DNA of 8,642 nt, from contig JAGVEU010000299.1 of NCBI GenBank assembly GCA_020057985.1, forward strand, positions 1 through 8,642, in the 5' to 3' direction. Of this stretch, positions 1-7,800 are shown in pieces; position 1 is the stretch's first letter, and each line of letters begins with the position of its first letter. The DNA is from Calditrichota bacterium (GTDB taxonomy: Bacteria > Electryoneota > RPQS01). Both the position numbers and the translations under genes were made by a program. The notes beneath the pieces are model-generated. The model was not told the origin of the DNA, did not search any database, and was given only the letters and a program-made list of their open reading frames with translations.

Positions 1-19
1 CAACGGCGGCAGCAATCAT
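1..19 (-). CDS. Possible start of a third operon gene (partial, cut by window edge)
   Basis: On the minus strand an ATG (17-19) follows directly on the TAG stop (20-22) of the DUF1858 gene, giving TAGATG. The next codons read Met-Ile-Ala-Ala-Ala-Val and are open to the window edge. Stop-start abutment is typical of tightly packed operons, so this is probably the next cistron after the DUF438 and DUF1858 genes. No good Shine-Dalgarno sequence precedes the ATG; the leader ends GGTAAATAG, so coupling to the preceding gene would be needed. Six codons are too few to identify a product. The alanine-rich start could fit a membrane or exported protein, but that is a guess. A chance ATG cannot be excluded. 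Confidence 0.35.
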
Positions 20-526
20 CTATTTACCGAAGTACGTTTCAAAGCGTCCGGATTCCTTTTGTTGCGACCAGGTCTTGCAGCCTTCGGCACGGCCAAGCTC
101 AACCAATGGAGCAGGCACAAAAGGAGTTACGAGGACGAAGATCTGACCTTCCTTTAGCGCTGCAACTTCGCTCATGACCATTCCCTTGGGATGTTGCCCT
201 TGTGCCAGCATGGGGCGGGCATCGAGTGTCTTTACGACCTGCCCGGAATTCACCCACGGCGGAGCGCCGGCGCCCTGCTTTGCCACTTCGAGTTCGGGAA
301 GACAGGCAGCTTTTCTGAGGCGATAGATCACGTCGGGCAGGGCGACCTTGTTTCCGTCGGCCGCTTTTTCAAGTGTGGTTGTGCCAAGAACGATCTTGCG
401 CAAGACCGGAGTGCGCAGTGATCCCAGCGAAGGGATCAACTCGATCAATAATTCCTCGATGAAAGGATAAGCCGCGAGAAGCGCTTCCAACTTGGTATCC
501 GGTGTAATCGAAAGCTGTTCACTCAT
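20..526 (-). CDS. DUF1858-DUF2249 two-domain protein
   Basis: A 168-residue protein with no signal peptide or membrane segment, so probably cytoplasmic. Residues about 5-73 match the DUF1858 pattern: an ITPDTK start, a helix with AAYPFIEELLIEL, then TPVLRKIV and a final DVIYRLRKA helix. After a Gly/Ala/Pro linker (about 76-95), residues about 97-167 resemble DUF2249, a small SirA/TusA-like fold: a strand with LDAR, a helix with VAALKEGQ, then the IFVLVTPFVPAPLV strand. Many DUF1858 domains associated with hybrid cluster protein carry a CxxC redox pair. Here it is absent; the only cysteines are C75 (end of domain 1) and C150 (domain 2). The start is supported by AGGA seven bases upstream (534-537) and by the 8-bp overlap with the DUF438 gene, which suggests translational coupling and a shared role. 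Related domains often lie near hemerythrin, nitric-oxide or terminal-oxidase genes. The biochemical role is unknown. Confidence 0.85.
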   Translation of the reverse strand: MSEQLSITPDTKLEALLAAYPFIEELLIELIPSLGSLRTPVLRKIVLGTTTLEKAADGNKVALPDVIYRLRKAACLPELEVAKQGAGAPPWVNSGQVVKTLDARPMLAQGQHPKGMVMSEVAALKEGQIFVLVTPFVPAPLVELGRAEGCKTWSQQKESGRFETYFGK

Positions 527-1775
527 GATCGTTTCCTTTTGCAGTGTCGCCGTAGCTTAAGAGTCGTTGTTCGCCTTCGAGCTTGCGCAGACGAGTGAGA
601 TCCATTGTCATTTCCACGGTTCCGAGGTACTTGCCGTCCTCGCTCCGCACAGCATAGTAACTGATGAAGATGAATTTCCCGTGCAGGGTAATCCAGAATT
701 CCGCCTTGCTCTGCCGCCCTGAGCGGAAGTCCTCCACAATCTGATTGACGATATGTACGCTCGTCGGCGGGTGACAGTTTTGAACTCTGCGGCCAAGAAT
801 TGTACGGTTGCGGTCGAAGATTCGTTCCGCTCCCTGAGAGAAATACCGCACGGTATCCTCTTGATCCACGAACGTCATATCAATGGGCAGCGTGTTGAGC
901 ATCGCATTCAACTCGGTGAGCGTGAAACTGCCGGTCGGAAAGACAATTCGGTTAGTATCGGCAGCCGTCTTGTCCGCTGGGAAGAGTCCTTCCGGAATCC
1001 ATTCGTCTTTGGGATCAAACAGGCAAAAGCCAATCTCCGGGCTTTGCATGGCCACATCGTACCATTCCGAATCGGTAAGAATGTCGAGGCACATCGGGAA
1101 CAGGATCTGTTCCTCCTTGTAGATCATATCATCAACCGACACTCCTGCAGGACGCAGAAGCAGTTGAACGATTGCCTTGGCCTCGTCCGCGCGAATGCCT
1201 TGAGCAGCGGCAAGCGCCTCTTGCGCGGACTTAAGCAGCGCACGGGTCTGATCGTGCTTGCCCCACATCACGGTGGGCGGGCCCGTGATCTCGTGCTTTT
1301 CCAAATAAGGAAACAGCAGATACTCCTTGCGCCGGTAGTGCTTGTCCACATCCATCAGTTCGTTAAACCGCAGGTGGATCTTTGAAAGCAGTGGCGTAGG
1401 ATCAGCTTTTTCGTCCAGTGTCTGCACCTGCTGAAACAACTCAGAGAGACCCGACAGCGCTGATTCCAGAGCGCGGTTCTCTTCTTTGAATGTGTGCACC
1501 GGATGACCCGGCAAAACACTCTTGGCGGCGCTCTGGTCAATGTGTCCCTTCAGCGCCTCAGTATGCAGATCGCATAGATGAAGCACTTCCTCCTGCGGCA
1601 AGCCTTCGGAAATCAATTCCTGTTCGACCTGCACCACTTCACCGTAGGGAACTTCGCCCAATAGCCGTGACACCTGACTTCGCACTGCTTCCGGCGCGAC
1701 TCCCTTGTGAAGTTCAAGAATCAGATGCTTTAGCGTATCCCTTCGCTTCCGCGAATTATTGATCAATTCACTCAT
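519..1775 (-). CDS. DUF438 / hemerythrin HHE / PAS domain sensor-like protein
   Basis: A 418-residue soluble protein, close to the usual length of this architecture. Residues about 12-80 form DUF438, ending in LHLCDLHTEALKGHI. Residues about 88-240 form a hemerythrin-like HHE domain. Likely di-iron ligands are in HPVH (H91, H94) with E98, in KHYRRKE (H146, E151), H161, MWGKHD (H174) and YKEEQILFP (E221/E222). Residues about 291-400 form a PAS domain with the signature RRVQNCHPPTSVHIV, including C334 and H335. There is no kinase, cyclase or DNA-binding output domain, so any signal must pass to a partner; the overlapping DUF1858-DUF2249 gene is the obvious candidate. The family is thought to bind iron and perhaps respond to O2, NO or redox state; this is inferred from the domains. 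The start has GGAG at 1780-1783, only four bases from the ATG. The gene lies 89 bp after sprA on the same strand, so it may be co-transcribed or have its own promoter. Confidence 0.9.
   Translation of the reverse strand: MSELINNSRKRRDTLKHLILELHKGVAPEAVRSQVSRLLGEVPYGEVVQVEQELISEGLPQEEVLHLCDLHTEALKGHIDQSAAKSVLPGHPVHTFKEENRALESALSGLSELFQQVQTLDEKADPTPLLSKIHLRFNELMDVDKHYRRKEYLLFPYLEKHEITGPPTVMWGKHDQTRALLKSAQEALAAAQGIRADEAKAIVQLLLRPAGVSVDDMIYKEEQILFPMCLDILTDSEWYDVAMQSPEIGFCLFDPKDEWIPEGLFPADKTAADTNRIVFPTGSFTLTELNAMLNTLPIDMTFVDQEDTVRYFSQGAERIFDRNRTILGRRVQNCHPPTSVHIVNQIVEDFRSGRQSKAEFWITLHGKFIFISYYAVRSEDGKYLGTVEMTMDLTRLRKLEGEQRLLSYGDTAKGNDHE
534..537 (-). promoter_or_regulatory. Ribosome binding site of the DUF1858-DUF2249 gene
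   Basis: The minus strand reads AAAAGGAAACGATC before the ATG; AGGA is seven bases upstream of it. The site lies inside the last codons of the DUF438 gene, so ribosomes finishing that gene can restart here. It supports the start at 526. Confidence 0.6.
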
Positions 1776-1779
1776 ATAA

Positions 1780-1783
1780 CTCC
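1780..1783 (-). promoter_or_regulatory. Ribosome binding site of the DUF438 gene
   Basis: The minus strand reads CGCGGAGTTAT before the ATG at 1775. GGAG is complementary to the 16S rRNA tail, but the spacing of four bases is shorter than usual. It supports the chosen start. Confidence 0.5.
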
Positions 1784-1811
1784 GCGTGTAACCTGAGATT
1801 CAATTGTTGAC

Positions 1812-1836
1812 CTCAGTGGATCTAATGACCCCTGAG
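1812..1836 (-). other. Imperfect hairpin in the spacer between sprA and the DUF438 gene
   Basis: CTCAGTGG (1812-1819) and CCCCTGAG (1829-1836) pair at seven of eight positions around a nine-base loop. No U-run follows on the minus strand, so it does not look like an intrinsic terminator for sprA. It could be a processing site, a weak attenuator, or chance. Confidence 0.3.
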
Positions 1837-1840
1837 CTTC

Positions 1841-1860
1841 TTTTCACTTTTCACTTTTTC
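1841..1860. repeat. TTTTCAC 7-bp tandem repeat in a pyrimidine tract
   Basis: Two perfect copies of TTTTCAC (1841-1847, 1848-1854) are followed by TTTTTC. They lie in a pyrimidine-only stretch apart from the two A bases. On the transcribed strand this is a purine-rich GTGAAAAGTGAAAAG run starting just after the sprA stop codon. It may be a member of a short dispersed intergenic repeat family or a slipped-strand array. Confidence 0.65.
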
Positions 1861-1864
1861 TTCG

Positions 1865-4800
1865 TCAGCCTCGAATGGCGATATTAACTTGAATTCCAAA
1901 CTCGAACAGCCGTGACTTGCTGTCCGTCACGTCGTTCTTGGTTTGTTGCAGTTTCAGGTGCGCTTCTCCCTGCACAGCGCTGGAGAACGAATAGGTCATG
2001 CGCGGTTGTACTGACCATGAACTCTGAGCGGCACGCACGGCATACGTCTCGCTATCCGGTTGATCAGTCTGTTCCTGCTTACTCGTTGTGTAATCAAAGT
2101 TCAGCGAGAAGGTGGTCTGATTTTGAAGGCGAATAGCGCGCATGAACAGCAAGGGTATTTTAAGTCCGGTGCGAATGGAATAGCTTACCGTGGCTTGCGC
2201 CGTCTGTTCCGTATTGCGGTTCTTGTTTCCCAATGCCACACCGTTGACGAAGGTTCGAGATGACATATATCGGAGTTGTGACTCGATATTCCCTTTCCAC
2301 GAGAAGTTCACGCCGAGCAGCGGATTCCATTGTCGAGTATACTCGCGTGATTGAGTATTCGCGCTGCTGCCCGTCCAGTTCTCCTTGACCTTATTTGCCA
2401 GACCGCTTGTGACTGTGACGGACGAGGCAACCTTATCCAGAAACTTCATCTTCTCTAAGCCTGACCAATCCAGTGATACATCAACAAACGGATAGGCTTT
2501 GAGATCAGCCGCCTTCTTGCCGAGCCAGAACATCGTCTGTTCTTTGTTGCCGGTCGAGGTGGTTGAAATGTTCTCGGCGGTGCGATACGTGTGGTTGAAG
2601 GTTGCCTTAACGTTTTGGAGAATTCGCACACCGGATCGCGCAGTAATATCCTGACCTTTGCGTCGTTGCGGTTGCGTGGTGTAGCCTCCGGACGTAGTAT
2701 CTGAGGCGATCCCTAATCCCGGATCCATGGTAAAACCTAACTGGTAAGGAATCTTTGCTTGTCCGTAGAGTCCTGATTGCTGATGGCCAGCCGTGTTGTC
2801 ATAACTTATGGCAATCGGATCGAGTTTTGTCAGCGCCTTCTTGAGCGGTGATAGGAATGAAAACAAAGTTGCCAAGGGAGATTTCGCGGGAGTCTTAGGC
2901 GCAGCTGCTTTGCTAGTGTCAGCCGCTGTAGTATCTGTCTTTGCTTCCTTGCCTCGCCCGTCTCTTTCGTCTCTGGCGCGTTCGTCTCCGCGCTCGCCCT
3001 GCGCCCGATCTCTACCACCACCACTCCGTCCAGCCTCATCCCGACCACTCCGGCCTCGTTCAGCGCCTCCGCCACCAAGAATAGATCGGAAATCGAGCTG
3101 CGTGTCCACGCCGAAATTGCGTTGGTTGGAGATCGCCTGTCCATTGGTTCTCTGAATGTTCTGCCAATTCCAGCCGTACGTCGCCGTATAGTTCGCGGTG
3201 GGTTTGAGCCACGAGAAGAATTCCGGGCTGTAGGTGTTGGTCACCGTTTGCTGAACATCACTTGTGCGTCCGAAATCATATTGGAGCAGTTTTGCCCAGT
3301 CACCGCTTGCGAGGTTTCCACGATGCGTGCGATTGAAGTCAATGTTAATCGGCGCGAAGGGCGCAAAGCCTGTGGCCAACGTTCGCGACGTGGTGAAAGT
3401 ACGGGACTCCGTGATCTGATTGATTGCATGCCCCGTTGAATCTTGTCGGCCGGTTCGTTGTTCCGTGTAGCTGTTGCGCTTGTCTCCGTGAGCCTGCACT
3501 TGAAGCTTCGTGGGCTTGAAATAGAACTTCGGATTTCCGAGGATTTTCAGCACCGGAACATGTTTTACCCACCAGATAAAAGGCACTCCTCGCCCTTTTG
3601 CGGTTGGGAAATTGTAGCCAAGACCTGCCCCTGAGGTTTCGGACTCGCGACGCACGGTGCTGAAATCGTGTCCTTCGTCGTGGTTGAAGTTGTAATCCGC
3701 ATTGAGCTTTTCCACGGTCCAACGAACAAACGGATTTTTCGAGTTTCCGGTCTTGCGAAACGAGGTGGTATAGGTGTAGGATTTCTGTACGCTTTTGACA
3801 CTGTCCGGCGCCGTTTCCGCTGTGATTCTCGTGTCCGTCTGCGGTATGAACTTGGGAGTGGAATTGGTTTCTGTATAGTTGAATGTGACGGGAAGAGAAA
3901 CGCCCCACTTGCCAACATAGAACTTGTCCAACGCCAGATTGATTCCGGCACGCTTGGTTTCCCGACTGGCTTGATCTCCGATTCTCGTGTTCACATTGTG
4001 GAAGTCTGCATCTCGCGTTGTGTATCCGGTATTGATCGTCGCCAAGTCTGCCAGCTTGAGCGAAACACTCACATCCGCGGCTGTGCCCGGATCTTTGTAA
4101 ATATCCGAGACTCGCAGTTCATCCACCCAGATTTCGTCGTCGCGCCCGGACGATGAATACTTCTGCGTCTTGCGGATCCCGAGGGCCATGAATCCCACGT
4201 GCGAGAGCGAGGGATTACCCTGAATAACAAGACTGTCTCCGAACTGGGTCGTATCGCTTGCCCAGGCAAACCGTCCCGTGCGAAGCTGCTGCTGCTGATC
4301 GGAATCCACCTGCGACAATGCGATACCGCGAAGAATAAACAGGTTGGACAGATCATTCATGGCTACATTGATCACGTTATCCGGATGCCAGCCCGGTTTC
4401 ACGTCGAGTTCAATGTCATAATAGTTGTTGTGCAAGCTCGAAATGTTTTGCCCTAAGCGCAGCACAAATTGGTATTTGCCCGTCGGAAATAGGGATGCAT
4501 CCACGCTGCCGCCGTGCACAAACATCTTCAAGCGGCGATATTCGAGCAGGCTGATATCCTGATACAGATTCTTCGCCACAAAAAAACTGTCCGGCGCCGG
4601 CGCTCCCAATTGATTGATATGCAGCACCAGCGATTGCTCGCGCTTCCGAATGTTCGTAATCGGATCAATGTCACCCTCGACTCCCGGCGGACTGACATAG
4701 CCCGGATTCTCATGGTTGTTGATCACTGCCAGCGAAACATATTCTGTGGTGTCGGCGCTGCCGGATGAAGCCTGCCACATGAACGAAGGCAGCCACTCAT

Positions 4801-7800
4801 TGGACACAATGTCCATTTGCACGATTTCAAGCTTTGTTGGTTTTGTCACGCCCGTCATATAAAGACGAGCCCAACGAATGCTGGTTAAATCGGGGCCATG
4901 CACCTCGCGTCGCAGAGTGGTATCCGTCGCATTGAGGGGAATCCGGAACAATCTCCACCGCTTGACATTGTCTTGTCCACCCACAATGTACGGACTGTTT
5001 TCGTTCAACTCGATATTGAAGGAAAAGTACCGGTTCGCGATATCGAGGAAGTCATTGTCGTTCAGATCCTCCGTATCGGGAAACGTCCCGCCCTCATCGT
5101 TGCGACTGTTCTCGGTACCGTTGACGTCCCGAAAGTCACTGCTGTTTGAAGCGTGCGCCCAGTCATCATAAGATGGCACACGGGGACGGGTTGGACCGTT
5201 CCACTCGGCGGAGTCGGTGGGATCTGCGCCGCGCTGTCCGTCGAGTCCGGTATCCTCGTCACTGCCATCCAGCAAGCCGTTTCCGTATTCGCGTTGTTGA
5301 CTTGGTGTGCTCTGTCCGGAATTGGGTCGGTCCTCTGAATTCATGAGTCCGTTGGGCAGAGCGTCCTCGGAGATTTCTCCTAAATCCACGACCAATCTGC
5401 CCTCAGGTGTGGGCGGCAACTTGATCCAGAACTCGAGGAATTGAGCGCGGGATTGATCGGAATAAGCCTCACCCAGATACCGCATCACGCCGCCCCAACT
5501 TCGTTCCTTGTGCCAGGTCGAGTCGGGATCATCATGCGACGAGTCCGGCGTGAATTCAAGAACCAAGGATTGCAGCGTATTTGCAACTTGCGAGTTGACC
5601 TCGCGCTCGGGGAAAACTTCCTTCACCGGCACTTGCTCGCGCGTATTCGGATTCCACCAGCGCAGCCGCCCGCGCAGCATCTCGATTTGGTCGTCTTCCG
5701 GAATCGAGGAAACGGTCCACATTCGGCGCAGCATTCCCAATGGCGTTGCGCGTCTCGATCCCTCAAAATCATCAAGGTCCGCCAGTCCGTTGTAATCGCC
5801 CGTGCGCGGATTCTCGAGTGAGTTTGGATTGGGAAATACCTTTGCCATTTCCGCCTCGATCTTCAACTCGGATGGAGAATTCGTGGTAATGAGCGGCACT
5901 TTGTCCACCATCGTCGTCAGGAAATAGGGCTTGAAGGTCAGACTGGTATTCAGGTCATAGAGTGAGTTTCGCAGGGGTTCATTCCCGATGCGCACCCGTT
6001 TTTCCAGAGTCTTCTCGTTCAAGTACAGCAGCATTCCCCCGATATACGAGTTGTCCCAGAGCTCATATTCCGCGCGCGCACCGAGCAGGGTCTTCTTGTC
6101 AAGTTGAAACGCTTGTCCTGACTCATAAGTGATCTCAAGATTCGCGCCCGGAGCTTTTGCGGCTTCGTTCAAGATCTTGAGCTGGCCAGAGGAATAGTCC
6201 ACAGTGTAGTCAATTCCCTTGGTCAGTTTTGCTCCATTGAGCGTGACTTCTTCCGAACCCTCAAGGATCAGATAGCCAAGATTAAACTCCGTCGTTGAGC
6301 CCTTGTACTCGGTTTTGAACGTCCAACGAGAGCCTTGTGAATTGTGCTGAGTTGGAATTGTGGTGTAGAGATAGGGTGCGCGAAATCCGGTTGAGTCGCC
6401 GGTCTCCTGCTCCAGTGTGGCAAGCGGCCATGGTGCAATCGAATTTCCCGGAGGATCCTCATAGCCCGAAGGATTGAACGGAGTCAGATCGAGGAAGTGC
6501 AATTCTCCCAGATCATAACGAATTATCGCCGGCACATTGTCCACCAAACCATCCGCTCCGGGAGCGCCCTGTTGGCCCTCGCGATCAAAGTCAAAGAATT
6601 GCAGATAGGACACGTTCTGCCCCGGCGGACTCGTTTCTTCGACCCGGCCGGCGTTGGCCGACGAGGCTCGAATGATGGTGAGCTTGAAGTTGCTCGGATC
6701 AAGATTGGTCGCTCTGAGGCTGTACACGTGCCGGAACATCAGATTCCACGTGGAGTCGGTAGGCTGCGGATTGGGAGGCTTAAGTAGAACCAAGGCAAGG
6801 TTGTTCAGAGTCGCCTGTAATGTGCCGAAAGTGCCTCCACTGTCGGTCTTGAACGCACATGCCAATGCCTGATCTGAGCGAACCGGTTGTTTCAAGCGAA
6901 TATATCCGAGCTGCGGCTCAACGTCGTAGTCAGTCCCCTTATTCAGCCGTTTCCAGACACCGGTCACGTGGTTCTGATCCTGCGGGAAGTTCTGCGTGTC
7001 TGCCAAAGAGGAAATGAACTGAATGGCGGCGGCTGGACCAAAGATCTCCGTCTCCGTCGGACTGGCATTGGCTCCAATGGTCACATAGACCTCAATCCCA
7101 TTATCAGAAATCGCGTATCCCGGCTGGCCGAGGGTAACGTGCTGGCGATTTGAATAGCGGCGATAGTTCTCGCGGAAATCCAGAGCTTCGCGTCTGCGCG
7201 GCGTTCCGTTCACTGTGTCCGTGATATCCACATGGTTCGAAGTGATCCAGAAGTAGACCCCTTGCAGAAACGCCTTCTCGTCGAACTGCTGCCGCTGCAA
7301 GTCCTTGTTGGGTGATTTCCGGTTTTTTTGACCTCGCTCAAGGGATGCGATTCCGGTTAAACTCAGCGCTCCCATCTTAAGCTGAGTCTTCAATCCGAAC
7401 AATCCGGTGTTCTTCCCTGAAAACGTCGCGAGTTTCGTGCCGAGATTCAGTTGCACGTTTCCCGCTTCCACCTTCTGCACAATTTCGTCATCGTCCCCCG
7501 TATAGGTGAGCCGGATTGAGTTCTGAAAATCGAAGAGGCTCTCCGAGTTCTGGTCCACCTTCACTTCGACCTTTTGTCCCACTTTCCCTGAGATCGAGAA
7601 CTGCTGGGTCATGTTGATCTCAAAGCTCGTGTTGGCGTTCTGCTGGTTGGCTGTCTGCAATTGGTCAAACTTCTGGCGACGGATATTGCCTGTAATGCCG
7701 ATGTTGCCGGACACGCGAAGGCCGATATTGTCCCCGCCAAACAGTCGCTTGAAGGTCTTGCTCTTGATCTTGAAAGGTACGTCTATGGCAATGCCCTCGC

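Noticed and set aside
753..1385. 210-codon open frame on the plus strand inside the DUF438 gene
   Set aside because: It is antisense to a gene with clear domain structure, and its translation shows no family pattern.
1812..1836. Intrinsic terminator after sprA
   Set aside because: The stem has a mismatch and no U-run follows on the transcribed strand.
3345..3908. 187-codon minus-strand frame inside sprA
   Set aside because: It is an alternative frame of continuous sprA coding sequence; the sprA frame itself shows the SprA pattern and no break here.
7323..7329. Run of seven T (A AAA AAC in the sprA frame), a classical -1 slippery heptamer
   Set aside because: The sprA frame continues correctly on both sides, a shift would stop after about 30 codons, and no adjacent stimulatory structure was evident.
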